9,576 nt of DNA, taken from NCBI GenBank assembly GCA_030691225.1, contig JAUYES010000757.1:1-9576 (forward strand), given 5' to 3'. The stretch is from Holophaga sp. (lineage in GTDB: Bacteria; Acidobacteriota; Holophagae; Holophagales; Holophagaceae). Below the pieces are notes generated by a model, which saw only the letters and a list, made by a program, of their open reading frames with translations, made no database searches and was not told the DNA's origin. Positions 1 through 8,311 of this stretch are shown here, piece after piece; the first letter of the stretch is position 1; every line of letters starts with the position of its first letter. A program made the translations under genes and the position numbers.

Positions 1-1120
1 ATCCCCGCGTGTGCGGGGAACGGTCGTCCTATTGCCCAGACTGTCACGGGGAGGACGGGTCATCCCCGCGTGTGCGGGGAACGGCCTGCGCGGTTTGGGT
101 CTACCGAGCTGGTGATCGGGTCATCCCCGCGTGTGCGGGGAACGGGAGTGACCGGACCAAAGGACCGATGGGACACCCGGGTCATCCCCGCGTGTGCGGG
201 GAACGGCTGGCGAACCGATGCTCAGATGTCTCAGAACCCGGGTCATCCCCGCGTGTGCGGGGAACGGCCTTTGCTTATCGGTTTCAACGCCTGAATTGAC
301 GGGTCATCCCCGCGTGTGCGGGGAACGGATGTCGCTGCGTCGTTTCGCTGTTCGCTCGGGCGGGTCATCCCCGCGTGTGCGGGGAACGGCATCCGGGCCC
401 CCCCCCATTTCGACTAATGCCCGGGTCATCCCCGCGTGTGCGGGGAACGGAAGAAGCCCGTGCCCCAGAGTGGGTCCGAGAGCGGGTCATCCCCGCGTGT
501 GCGGGGAACGGAACGTCATAGATTGAAGCCAGGAACCTATGATCGGGTCATCCCCGCGTGTGCGGGGAACGGGAGAGGGACAGTGTTCCATCCCGCTCCC
601 AGCCCGGGTCATCCCCGCGTGTGCGGGGAACGGTTGACCACGCCGAAACGTGTATCAAGGCGATACGGGTCATCCCCGCGTGTGCGGGGAACGGCAGTCT
701 GGACCCCTGGAACGCCGCAGCGTGGTCGGGTCATCCCCGCGTGTGCGGGGAACGGTCGCTCCAACCCCGCGATTCACTCGTGTCGTCCGGGTCATCCCCG
801 CGTGTGCGGGGAACGGGCCATGGTTGCTATTTATTCCAAGGGAAAACCCGGGTCATCCCCGCGTGTGCGGGGAACGGCCGGTCGATACATCATCGGCCAG
901 GCGTCGGGCCGGGTCATCCCCGCGTGTGCGGGGAACGGTCGAAGTTGATGCGGACGGCATGACGCCAGTCCGGGTCATCCCCGCGTGTGCGGGGAACGGG
1001 CTAGCAGCCATCTCGGATTCCCAGCTGTTGACGGGTCATCCCCACGTGTGCGGGGAAGGGGGGAGGAGTATCGCTTGGGCTCCCAGATGGTCGGGTCATC
1101 CCCGCGTGTGCGGGGAACGG
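1..1120 (-). CRISPR. Type I-E CRISPR array, 19 repeats and 18 spacers, open at the left edge
   Basis: Nineteen copies of a 29-nt repeat recur every 61 bp, giving 32-nt spacers; the first copy is cut by the window edge and lacks six bases. On the plus strand each repeat begins CGGGTC and contains the dyad CCCCGCGTGTGCGGGG. Read on the minus strand it begins CCGTTCCCCGC and ends in the 8-nt handle ATGACCCG after a 7-bp stem with an ACAC loop, which is the known type I-E layout (crRNA 5' handle similar to ATAAACCG of E. coli). This orientation matches the cas genes and puts the leader at the high-coordinate end. All repeats agree by eye except the one at 1032-1060. All spacers differ, and no spacer was seen to match another part of the window. 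Spacer 7 (390-421) contains a long C run. The open frames across the array are repeat artefacts. Confidence 0.98.
1032..1060 (-). repeat. Degenerate CRISPR repeat, second from the leader
   Basis: This copy differs from the otherwise uniform repeat by G to A at 1044 and C to G at 1058. Base 1044 lies in the hairpin stem and normally pairs with C1051, so the change breaks one stem base pair that Cas6e would normally meet. The following spacer (1061-1091) is 31 nt instead of 32, so the last unit is 60 bp long. A G run at 1058-1063 at the junction could reflect slippage or a small deletion. Confidence 0.9.
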
Positions 1121-1260
1121 ACTTCCATCTAACCAGCTTGATTCAAGTCTTTGTATCGTTGTCAAAGAACCTACCAGATTTCGCTATTGGATTTTGGGCT
1201 TCTTCCGGGTGGAACGCACAGAGTTTTAGGCCATCGAGAATGACTGGAATGCGCCGATTC
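1121..1260 (-). promoter_or_regulatory. CRISPR leader between cas5e and the array
   Basis: These 140 bases lie between the cas5e stop and the leader-end repeat, and they carry no gene. The half nearest the array is AT-richer than its surroundings, as leaders usually are. A perfect minus-strand TTGACA (1165-1160) could be a -35 box for the array promoter, but I see no good -10 at the right spacing. An 11-bp palindrome, CTTGATTCAAG, lies at 1137-1147. Nearby on the minus strand is AATCAAGCTGGTTAG, which is one base too long to fit the IHF consensus WATCAANNNNTTR, so it is at best a degenerate IHF site. The leader assignment rests on position and repeat orientation; the individual sites are guesses. 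Confidence 0.7.
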
Positions 1261-1932
1261 TCACGTCGTCCCTTGTTCCGTCTTGATACGTCGGGGGGAG
1301 AATATTCGCCTGGAGGCCAGGAAGGAGATGGGGCGGTCTGGAAGTGAGTCCCGTCCAGCAGAAAAGGACTCGGCATCTTCCTGGTGCGTGAAGCGTTCGA
1401 GGGGAATATCTCCCAGGAGTGGCTTTAACGCCTCCTCTCGGGTGCCGAAGAAGCCGACCAATATGGGAGAGGCTGGAATACAGGTTTTGCGTCCCAACCA
1501 CAAGCCCCACTTGGGATCGCGCAAGCCTTCGGCGAGACGACGAAGAAAAGGATGGTTGCCTTCCAAAAGCACCCCGAAGGCCGCATCGTTAAGGTACTGG
1601 CGATGGGTGATATGGCAGGGTTTGGGGCTTCCATCAGCCTTTCGGGTATTCATTACCGTGTGATAGTCCTGAAGACGACGGACCTCCAATTGTTTCCCAC
1701 GCACATAGCGAGGAATGGCAATGGCAGTCATCTTGAGGTCGGTGAATTCAGCCAGGATCTGGCCCTCTTCGGCGGATCCCCGGTCAGCCCCCAAGGCGGC
1801 GCAGCACATGCCTGCGATTGCGCTCATGGTCGGCATCAGCCCTGTGCTGCGCCGGTTGTACTGGCTGTCGAAACCCCAGGATTGCAGGGGCCCTTCCAGG
1901 CGCATGGCGAGCCAAGCTGTTTCAGTCGACAT
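1261..1932 (-). CDS. cas5e: Cas5e (CasD), Cascade subunit capping the crRNA 5' handle
   Basis: A 223-residue protein, close to the usual size of Cas5e (E. coli CasD is about 225). In type I-E Cascade, Cas5e holds the 5' handle of the crRNA and contacts Cas8e and the last Cas7. The N-terminus carries the family motif LEGPLQSWG (about residues 12-20), followed by a short segment with PT and a small-residue helix, as in CasD. LQDYHTV and YLNDAAF in the middle, and a C-terminal DRPISFLASR segment, also align with CasD by eye. I chose the ATG at 1932, which overlaps the cas7e stop by 11 nt and places the first beta strand normally; an ATG at 1947 or TTG at 1950 would only add a short unrelated extension. 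It is the last cas gene before the leader. No cas1 or cas2 follows. Confidence 0.95.
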   Translation of the reverse strand: MSTETAWLAMRLEGPLQSWGFDSQYNRRSTGLMPTMSAIAGMCCAALGADRGSAEEGQILAEFTDLKMTAIAIPRYVRGKQLEVRRLQDYHTVMNTRKADGSPKPCHITHRQYLNDAAFGVLLEGNHPFLRRLAEGLRDPKWGLWLGRKTCIPASPILVGFFGTREEALKPLLGDIPLERFTHQEDAESFSAGRDSLPDRPISFLASRRIFSPRRIKTEQGTT

Positions 1933-2959
1933 GGGCCAGAATCCCATCAAGGAATTTTTCCAGGCCTACTTCGGGAATCGCACACTCGAATACTGCTTGG
2001 AGTCCCCAGGTTTCCTTGAGCTTGGCGTATTCCGCCTGGAGGAGTTCCACAGACTTCGAGGCATAACCATTTGTGGACCGCATTGGGGCTTCGAAGGCGT
2101 TGACGAGTTGGACCGGGTGTCCCTTCTCGCGAACTACGCCCAAAACATGAATAGGAAGGGTGCTCCCGTTCATTGTGTATTTGCGGGCACCGGGAACGCC
2201 CTTGATCGTTGCCTCCACAAAGGTGCGCACCACAGACTGTCGCTCTTCCTTCGTCAAAACTGCCAGATGGTGGCCGTCGGCCAGCATGTCCAGATTGAGA
2301 GCCGCGAAACGGTAATAGGTGGCCGAATTGAATTCAAGGGTGCCGGTCATCCCGGCTCCGGCTTCGCTCTTGTCCTGGAGATCATCGACCGCAGAGAAGA
2401 AGTCGATTTCGTTATCGACCTTGTGGACGGACAAGGCGTGGGAGAACATTGCCGCACCCTCGACTGTAAGAGAATGATCGCTGGCGACCATGCGGCCGAA
2501 GAGCGCGATGTCGGCGGCATCCTTTAACGATTTTGCATCGATGGCTTTTAGGGTTTTCTTGACATCCTTGGTCTCCGCATAGGCTTTGGCCAGCATCTGG
2601 ATTTCGAGTGGTGACATGAAGAAGAGCGTTGTGACCTTCACCTTTTCCGTGGATTTTGCATCCAACTTGGCCAAGGCATCGGCGATTTTCTTTGCTCCCT
2701 CATCGGCTTCGCTTGCGGTGAGCTCCAGGGCTAGAAGCGCATCGAGCAAGGGTTTGTGAATCAGCTTGGTCCGCTCGCCCTTGAATAGGCTTGGCTCCAT
2801 TTCCTTAGCCAATTCTCGGATGGCGCGTTTCCAAGATTGGCTGGAAACGCGGGCGCGTTGGACACCGCCAAAAATCGCCGTCTTGGGGGAGTTTAGATCG
2901 TCGCGGTTCAAGCATGAGACCGGGACGGATTGGAGGATGTGCAGTTCCAGATGCTTCAT
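1922..2959 (-). CDS. cas7e: Cas7e (CasC), Cascade backbone subunit
   Basis: A 345-residue protein that matches Cas7e in length and in its very conserved N-terminus: SCLNRDD (about residues 15-21), then AIFGG (28-32), RARVSSQSWKRAIR (about 35-48). Six copies of this subunit normally polymerise along the crRNA spacer to form the Cascade backbone and kink the guide every sixth base. The start ATG at 2959 is preceded by a good ribosome binding site, AGGAAGGG (2974-2967 on the minus strand) with a 7-nt spacing. The 30-nt gap to the cas6e stop is the only non-overlapping junction inside the operon. The start of cas5e overlaps its end. The opposite strand carries a long open frame here that has no family features and is a shadow. 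Confidence 0.97.
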   Translation of the reverse strand: MKHLELHILQSVPVSCLNRDDLNSPKTAIFGGVQRARVSSQSWKRAIRELAKEMEPSLFKGERTKLIHKPLLDALLALELTASEADEGAKKIADALAKLDAKSTEKVKVTTLFFMSPLEIQMLAKAYAETKDVKKTLKAIDAKSLKDAADIALFGRMVASDHSLTVEGAAMFSHALSVHKVDNEIDFFSAVDDLQDKSEAGAGMTGTLEFNSATYYRFAALNLDMLADGHHLAVLTKEERQSVVRTFVEATIKGVPGARKYTMNGSTLPIHVLGVVREKGHPVQLVNAFEAPMRSTNGYASKSVELLQAEYAKLKETWGLQAVFECAIPEVGLEKFLDGILAHVD

Positions 2960-2989
2960 GGGATTTCCCTTCCTAGGGTTGAAATGAGG

Positions 2990-3640
2990 TCAATCGTGCA
3001 GGGGGGCTAGGAGCAGCAGGCCGAACCCGAAGGCTTTTGCACTGCCGATTCCCTTGCGGTAGGTTTCAGCAAATTTGACGGAGTCTGTCACTTCCAATAC
3101 GCCACGGAATCGGACCCCACCGTGATATCCAGCCGTGCCTTTCTTGCGGAAGTGGACTTCAGCCATGGGGCCGATCTCCAGCGGCTTGATATCCGAAATG
3201 CAGAATCCTTCCTGAGTGCCTTTCCGATCTATCCAGGCCCGCAATTCTTGCTGATCGACAAGGGGAATCCGTTTCCCCGAGGCCCGTTTTCCGTTTGGGC
3301 GCAAACGAGGGCTACCGTCCGCCTTACGCTGAACGAGCGCCTTGGTGGGATTGACGCGCACATCGAAGGCGTATCGTCGATGGGAAAGAAAGCTAGGGGC
3401 AATGGGTCGGGCGAAAAAGGCTCCTTTGGGGCACCATTCCGGGCAAATGGGTTCCCGGTCGGATAAGAGCCAAGCACGAATGGCCCCATCGAGAACATCC
3501 ACGCGGCATAGGAAATCGCGCGCATGTTCCGGATCGCCAGGAAAGCAATCCCATAAGCGTTGATGCCATGCGTAGGAATCATTGAACCGGAGCCGTTCCA
3601 GGTCGTCTGTGTCGAGTTCAACGCGGGCCAACCAGGTCAA
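2990..3640 (-). CDS. cas6e: Cas6e (CasE), crRNA-processing endoribonuclease
   Basis: Cas6e cuts the CRISPR transcript at the base of each repeat hairpin and stays bound to the 3' stem in Cascade. With the TTG start chosen here the protein has 216 residues. Its N-terminus LARVELD aligns with the first strand of E. coli CasE, and YAWHQRLWDCFP aligns with YQLHQGLWHLFP of that protein. This gives Tyr23 and His26, the numbering of the catalytic pair I recall for Thermus Cas6e. HARDFLCRVD follows, and a glycine-rich GIGSAKAFGFG near the C-terminus is the family's RNA-binding loop. The TTG overlaps the cas11 stop as TTGA, as the ATGA overlaps do at the two junctions before it. An ATG at 3694 would give 234 residues, with 18 unrelated ones and a 58-nt overlap. 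The gene sits before cas7e, whereas in E. coli it follows cas5e. Confidence 0.93.
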   Translation of the reverse strand: MTWLARVELDTDDLERLRFNDSYAWHQRLWDCFPGDPEHARDFLCRVDVLDGAIRAWLLSDREPICPEWCPKGAFFARPIAPSFLSHRRYAFDVRVNPTKALVQRKADGSPRLRPNGKRASGKRIPLVDQQELRAWIDRKGTQEGFCISDIKPLEIGPMAEVHFRKKGTAGYHGGVRFRGVLEVTDSVKFAETYRKGIGSAKAFGFGLLLLAPLHD

Positions 3641-4125
3641 GACTGGCCCCCTTCCTGAGTGACCGCGTAGGGTGTCCAGAAGGACGATGCCCATTCACGG
3701 CGTGTTCGATCATTCCAGAAGTGCAGGTCATTCTCGAGCTTTCCGTAATTGACGGGAATGCCTTGCGATTTGGCCAGGAGGATCATGCGGGTCACCCGGT
3801 CGAACAGCTCCTGTCCGACTTCCGCCGCCAGAAGGTGCTGAAAACGGCGCTCCGTGGGGCTGAGCTTGTCATCACCTGAACCGCCATCCTTCTTCTTCTC
3901 GATGAGCCTGCAGGTGGCCCCAAGGTTGCCCTGCCCCCCTTCTTCTGGATGGGTGGCGAACAATGCCGCCACCATCGATTTGTTTTCATCTCCAATCGGG
4001 ATATTCAGGCGGCTGAGTGCGGGCCATGCCCGGTGCCGCTTCCCCGCCACCAGATAGCAGCGCAAATCGGCCATCAGGCCGCGATTCTCTTTCACACGCC
4101 GCAGGCGTTCCATCAACTCGCTCAT
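3637..4125 (-). CDS. cas11: Cas11e (Cse2/CasB), Cascade small subunit
   Basis: A 162-residue, mainly helical and basic protein of the size expected for Cse2 (E. coli CasB is about 160). Two copies normally form the belly of Cascade and stabilise the displaced DNA strand of the R-loop. The N-terminal pattern ENRGLMADLRCYL (about residues 13-25) followed by RAWPALSRL is the characteristic Cse2 opening, and FDRVTRMILLAKSQGIPVNYGKL near the middle to end fits its second helical half. The start ATG at 4125 overlaps the cas8e stop as ATGA and is preceded by a strong AAAGGAGG (4137-4130), so the longer open frame reaching to 4233 is not the gene. The family is poorly conserved, but its position between cas8e and the remaining Cascade genes makes the call firm. 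Confidence 0.92.
   Translation of the reverse strand: MSELMERLRRVKENRGLMADLRCYLVAGKRHRAWPALSRLNIPIGDENKSMVAALFATHPEEGGQGNLGATCRLIEKKKDGGSGDDKLSPTERRFQHLLAAEVGQELFDRVTRMILLAKSQGIPVNYGKLENDLHFWNDRTRREWASSFWTPYAVTQEGGQS
3647..3656 (-). promoter_or_regulatory. Ribosome binding site supporting the TTG start of cas6e
   Basis: The minus strand reads AGGAAGGGGG here, with the AGGAAGG part about 9 nt before the TTG at 3640. It lies inside the end of cas11. It supports translation of cas6e from the TTG that overlaps the cas11 stop, rather than from the ATG at 3694. Confidence 0.6.
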
Positions 4126-5675
4126 GCCTCCTCCTTTAGCTGGGGTTCCGTTTCTGCACCTTTGGGACGTTCGTTCAATTTCTTCCAGCCCTGCGCAAAG
4201 GCCTTGATCTGCCGGGGTGTTCCCTGGCCACATACGGCCTCGTACGCTTCTCGTGCCTTGCCCCGGAGCATGGACTCCCAGGCCTTGCCGGTGACTTCGA
4301 AGGCATCTGTTCCGTACGCCTCGACGTGGGCAATCAAGAGGTCGAGATTCGTTTCAACGGAGGTCCAGAAATGGGTTAGGCCAGCTCCGTGCAGTCTCGC
4401 AAGCAGTTCGCCCTTGCTCGGGCCCGCACTCTTGAGCCGACCATCCCAGCACCCATCAAGGGTTCTGCGATAGTCCTCAATTGCCCATCCTAGACGTGTG
4501 GCAAGTGTCTCTGCTGCCTTCACTTCAGCTTGATAGATAGCCAGGCCTTCAACAGAGCGCAGGCGACCTGGAATGTGATAGACAGATTCTGTCGTATCGA
4601 GAATCGTTGCCTGGTCTCGCGCTAAGGCCAATACGAGCAAATCACACTCACATCCCTCCTCGAGGGATTGCATGGCCAGTGGACCTCCCACACCTTCGCA
4701 GCTGCGTTTGACAATGACCGCTGGGAGTTCCCTCCAGAGAGCCTTCCCAGGGCGGAAAGACAGCAGCGCGCGTTCCTGTTTCTTTTCCTTGGTGCGGATG
4801 ACAACGATCGCTGTGGGTTCAGGGGAAAAGCCATCCGCAAACGTAGGATAGGGCAAGCCATCACCAAGAAGCATGCGCTGCCCATCGGTATGTAGACGAA
4901 TGGCACGAGTAAGGGGCACCATGCGCCCGAAGTATGTCGTAGTCGCATTTTGGACAGCCATCTGATCTTTCAATGCCGCAGGCATCGCTTCCCATACGGG
5001 TCGCCCTATTGGAAGGTCGCTGTAGGCAAAGCCAACTGCTTCGATCGATGGGAGATTTGCATGGATGGTGAGAAGTAGATTCTTTCTCCTGATGAGCGCA
5101 TGCGCCATGGAGGCTGATACGCAGGGTCCATCCTTGGATGATTTGGTGGTCTGGACCTTGTCCCAATACACCTGTGCGATGAGTCCACCCGGAGAAAAGC
5201 ACTGGAAGGCGAGCATGGAAAGGATCGTTGATTCCAGCGGGATGCTCCTCCCATCGTTGTCCATCCCATCGTGGTCAAACAGGGTGGTGTTTGCGCCCGA
5301 CGCGAGAAAGAACCCAAGCTTGGAGACGGGCCCCCAGCCTTCATCTGCGTCTTTACCTGATTCGAGATTGGCGACTTGGAGCCACGGCTTGGTGGCGTGA
5401 AACAACTCGAAGGAGTCTTTCCAGGTATCCAGATACTTCCGCGCCGCATCGGGCAACCGCTTAGGCACCTCGCACCACGCGTCATAGTCCTTGGGGCCAT
5501 CCAGGGCTGCGTGGGCAACGCAGAGAAACAAGCGCATCAAGGCCACCCGCTCGTGGGGCCGCACGGCGAGATCGGCGTATCGGTGTCCTTCGGATAGAAC
5601 CTGGCACAAACTGGCCAATTCTGGTTTCCCTTCTTGGGTCACAACCGGGATCCAGGGATCGAACGCCACATTCAT
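4122..5675 (-). CDS. cas8e: Cas8e (Cse1/CasA), Cascade large subunit
   Basis: A 517-residue protein of usual Cse1 length. Cas8e recognises the PAM, starts DNA unwinding and recruits Cas3. The N-terminus FDPWIPVV is the family opening (E. coli CasA has DNWIPV). Further family patterns are FELFHATKPWLQV (about 89-101), ANTTLFDHDG (about 128-137) and LAFQCFSPGG (about 155-164); the second of these lies in the region where the DNA-contacting loop of Cse1 is found. The C-terminal third is helical, as expected for the four-helix bundle. The ATG at 5675 overlaps the cas3 stop as ATGA and has AAGGAG (5687-5682) 6 nt upstream, which argues against the longer frame starting at 5813. Translational coupling to cas3 and cas11 is likely. 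Confidence 0.96.
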   Translation of the reverse strand: MNVAFDPWIPVVTQEGKPELASLCQVLSEGHRYADLAVRPHERVALMRLFLCVAHAALDGPKDYDAWCEVPKRLPDAARKYLDTWKDSFELFHATKPWLQVANLESGKDADEGWGPVSKLGFFLASGANTTLFDHDGMDNDGRSIPLESTILSMLAFQCFSPGGLIAQVYWDKVQTTKSSKDGPCVSASMAHALIRRKNLLLTIHANLPSIEAVGFAYSDLPIGRPVWEAMPAALKDQMAVQNATTTYFGRMVPLTRAIRLHTDGQRMLLGDGLPYPTFADGFSPEPTAIVVIRTKEKKQERALLSFRPGKALWRELPAVIVKRSCEGVGGPLAMQSLEEGCECDLLVLALARDQATILDTTESVYHIPGRLRSVEGLAIYQAEVKAAETLATRLGWAIEDYRRTLDGCWDGRLKSAGPSKGELLARLHGAGLTHFWTSVETNLDLLIAHVEAYGTDAFEVTGKAWESMLRGKAREAYEAVCGQGTPRQIKAFAQGWKKLNERPKGAETEPQLKEEA

Positions 5676-8311
5676 GCTTGGCTCCTTTTGGACGCTTTCA
5701 CAACAACCACACCTTCTGTGTTGGACCAACGCAGCGATACACCCTGCTTCAGTCCCTCTACCTGAATCTGTCCGTCCACCACTCGCCCCACGGTCTGTTC
5801 CCCATACAGGCATGCCTGGAAGACCTCGCAGGGCACGACTGTGGCGAAGATGTGTCGTGGCACTTTGACCACGTTGCGGTGGAGCGCCATTGCGGATTCG
5901 AGATGGAATCGGTCCGTTTGAATCTGAATCCTGCCTGGGGCATCCAGGAATTCCACGGTGTTGCCGGTGAGCACCTGGCAGAGAACAAGCTGAACGGTGG
6001 GCATCTCGTTCAGGCGGGTCTGCGTCCCTTCCACATCGTCCAAGGCCTGCTGCCAGATATTGGTGTTGCGCGTTGCCAAGAATTTTCGACTCAGATCCAT
6101 GGCATACCGCTCGTCAAATAGCTTTTCCCAGGACGCTGGGTCAGCGATTTCTTTCCATCCTTCCGGTTCGAATTCTGCGCTCTGCTCCGCATAGGTAGCT
6201 TCGATTAAGGGGCGGATCTGGTCAGGTAAGATTACGTCTTTCTTGGATATCCAGACCTCCAGAGAGCGCAGCAGCACATAGGGGGAATAGACAAAGGCCT
6301 TGGCGCCCAGAGCTTCTACGATCGCCTTCGGCCCCATGAGGCGGAGCGCATCTAAGGTCATCGATTCTTCCAGGATGATCAAGGAAGGATGCCCAACACG
6401 GCCCGGGCGCTCGTGTCTCCAGAGCCTGCCCATGCGCTGGAACAGCATATCGGTGGGTGCCAATTCCGTGATCATGAGGTCCGCGTCTAGATCGACGCTT
6501 TGTTCAACGATCTGGGTCGAGACAAGGATGCAACCGCAACGCCCTTGGCCTTCCTTGCCAAGCCTCGTCATCCATTCATTTTCCAATTCGTTCCGGCGCC
6601 AGAAGGGGAAACGGGAATGAAGCAGGCCAATGGGGAAACTCCCGCCAGCTCCTTGAATCGCTCTCGCATACCATTCCTGGGCCGCATGCACCGTATTGCA
6701 GATCCACAGGACCACACCACCCTGGCTGGCCAGTTCCAGTGCCCGAGAAAGCGCTACATCACCTTGCTGAAATTGCACCTCCACGTGCTTGGGCGGTGGG
6801 GCCACGCAAGGAATGGAAGCCGCGTCACCCGTTTCTGGAGCCCCGGAGATCAGCGGATACGGGCTCCTTGTGGGGTCCGTGTCCTGTTGGTCTGGAGCTG
6901 GAACCAACTGATTCCGGCGTTTACCGGTCAGGGTCGCCGAGAGAATGATGACTGTGCACCCCAACCCTCGCAGGACTTCCACCAGCTTGTCGATCAAGGT
7001 GCCGGTGTATAGATCGTAGGAATGGACCTCGTCCAGGATGACGACCTTGCCCGCTAAGGCAAAGCGGCGCACGAAGAAGTGTTTGGCCGCTACAACGCCC
7101 AGGAGAGCCTGATCAATAGTCCCTACGCCAAAAGGGGCCAGCAAGGATCGTTTCGCCGAGGCGAACCAATCACTTCCAACCCGGGCATCTTCACGATCAC
7201 TTTTTGTGGCTCCGGTGGGGTTGAGTTCCGGTTGGCCAAGATCAGACATCATCCAGGAATGGCCGTGGATCAATCGACTGGAGGCTGCGCTGGGTGCGAT
7301 CCGCTTCACGAATTCGCTCATTCGGATGTGTATCCGGTTGCTGGTTGCCTGGGTTGGCAAGGCGAAATAGATTCCCCGGGCCTGGCGTGTGGCCATGAGT
7401 TCGTAGGCCACCCACAGGGCGGCTTCGGTCTTGCCGATCCCCATGGGGGCTTCAATCACGTATACGCCCGGTCCCTGAATTAGCTCTCGGGCCTTGATTT
7501 GCATGTCGTTGGGGTGGGTGCCTTCCGGAAAACCGAAGAGCTCGGCAAACCCAAGCCCCGAGACCACAGACGGGGGGGCGAAACCAATCTGCCGGGTCGC
7601 TTCGCTGGCATGTGTTGAACGCTGTTCGTCCTGCATCCCTCCTACGGTGGGAAAGACGAGTTCGTCGGAACCGATCCAGTCGGCAACTGTCGTCAGGCCA
7701 GCCAACCACCAAAGGGACGGATCATCCTTCGCCAAGAGGAGTGAACTCGGATTCGTGTCAAAGGCCTGCAGAATTCCCTTTGCGGCACGTTCGCGTTCCT
7801 CCTCCCAAAGGATTCCGCTTCGGGACTCGGCTGTTCCATTGGGTTGGAAAGGACGCGAATCCGGCAAGGACTGGATTCTCCCGTGGTGGGCTCCAAGCAG
7901 GGTTGCGATGCAGGATGCCGTCCCGCGCTCCGACCCAAACTCAACCAATGACTTTTGGACAGCCGCATGCGTCACCTTGGCATGGCTTGATTCCGTAGTC
8001 TTACTCCATCCGCAATTGCGATCGATCTCCACCAGACCGTTTTCCGCTAGCCATGCCGGACATTTCCGTTGGAATCCAGGTGAGATCTTGCCCAGATCAT
8101 GCAAGGCTGCAATGGAACCCACGACGGCTGACGGGAGTTTGAATCGTGCTAAGAGTTCTGGCGAGGCTTCGGCAAGACATTGAGCAACACACCCTACATT
8201 GAGCATGTGCTCGCAGACGCTTATACCCGGCTGACCATCGGCCATGGTTTTGGCCCAGAAGGAACAATTCCCTTTATTTGACGTCCCGCCCGATTTCATC
8301 TGAATCAGCAT
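5672..8311 (-). CDS. cas3: Cas3, HD nuclease-helicase
   Basis: An 879-residue single-chain Cas3, recruited by Cascade to nick and processively degrade the displaced target strand. The HD nuclease domain comes first: H35, HDLGK (71-75), THA with H115, AHHG (141-144) and ADWIGSD (about 210-216) supply the metal ligands. The superfamily 2 helicase follows: Walker A APMGIGKT (288-295), DEVH box (427-430), SAT (458-460), STQIVEQSVDLD (about 598-609) and the QRMGRLWRH motif VI (625-633). All catalytic signatures look intact. It is the first gene of the operon. I used the ATG at 8311; an ATG at 8299 would remove four residues, and neither has a clear Shine-Dalgarno sequence. Its stop overlaps the cas8e start. 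Confidence 0.97.
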   Translation of the reverse strand: MLIQMKSGGTSNKGNCSFWAKTMADGQPGISVCEHMLNVGCVAQCLAEASPELLARFKLPSAVVGSIAALHDLGKISPGFQRKCPAWLAENGLVEIDRNCGWSKTTESSHAKVTHAAVQKSLVEFGSERGTASCIATLLGAHHGRIQSLPDSRPFQPNGTAESRSGILWEEERERAAKGILQAFDTNPSSLLLAKDDPSLWWLAGLTTVADWIGSDELVFPTVGGMQDEQRSTHASEATRQIGFAPPSVVSGLGFAELFGFPEGTHPNDMQIKARELIQGPGVYVIEAPMGIGKTEAALWVAYELMATRQARGIYFALPTQATSNRIHIRMSEFVKRIAPSAASSRLIHGHSWMMSDLGQPELNPTGATKSDREDARVGSDWFASAKRSLLAPFGVGTIDQALLGVVAAKHFFVRRFALAGKVVILDEVHSYDLYTGTLIDKLVEVLRGLGCTVIILSATLTGKRRNQLVPAPDQQDTDPTRSPYPLISGAPETGDAASIPCVAPPPKHVEVQFQQGDVALSRALELASQGGVVLWICNTVHAAQEWYARAIQGAGGSFPIGLLHSRFPFWRRNELENEWMTRLGKEGQGRCGCILVSTQIVEQSVDLDADLMITELAPTDMLFQRMGRLWRHERPGRVGHPSLIILEESMTLDALRLMGPKAIVEALGAKAFVYSPYVLLRSLEVWISKKDVILPDQIRPLIEATYAEQSAEFEPEGWKEIADPASWEKLFDERYAMDLSRKFLATRNTNIWQQALDDVEGTQTRLNEMPTVQLVLCQVLTGNTVEFLDAPGRIQIQTDRFHLESAMALHRNVVKVPRHIFATVVPCEVFQACLYGEQTVGRVVDGQIQVEGLKQGVSLRWSNTEGVVVVKASKRSQA

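Noticed and set aside
9..1132. Several overlapping open frames of 74 to 170 residues across the array
   Set aside because: They are made of the translated CRISPR repeat (HPRVCGER, SSPRVRGT, VIPACAGNG) alternating with spacer sequence. The 61-bp period shifts the frame in each unit.
1160..1165. TTGACA in the leader as a defined array promoter
   Set aside because: It is not listed as a separate promoter because no acceptable -10 hexamer occurs at 16-18 nt; it is mentioned only within the leader entry.
2345..2362. GGTCATCCCGGCTCCGG inside cas7e resembles the beginning of the CRISPR repeat
   Set aside because: Only about nine consecutive bases match and the hairpin is absent; it lies in conserved coding sequence and is probably chance.
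1715..2527. A 270-residue plus-strand open frame opposite cas5e and cas7e
   Set aside because: It is antisense to clearly conserved Cas proteins, has no recognisable domain, and crosses a gene junction.
4126..4233. A 36-residue N-terminal extension of cas11
   Set aside because: It is a shadow of the cas8e C-terminus. The strong Shine-Dalgarno sequence lies directly before the ATG at 4125.
5676..5813. A 46-residue N-terminal extension of cas8e
   Set aside because: It overlaps the end of cas3 in another frame and precedes the conserved Cse1 N-terminus. The ATG at 5675 has a good ribosome binding site and an ATGA overlap.
7494..8183. A 229-residue plus-strand open frame opposite cas3
   Set aside because: Its composition (rich in Ser, Arg and Pro) is that of an antisense shadow of the HD domain region of Cas3.
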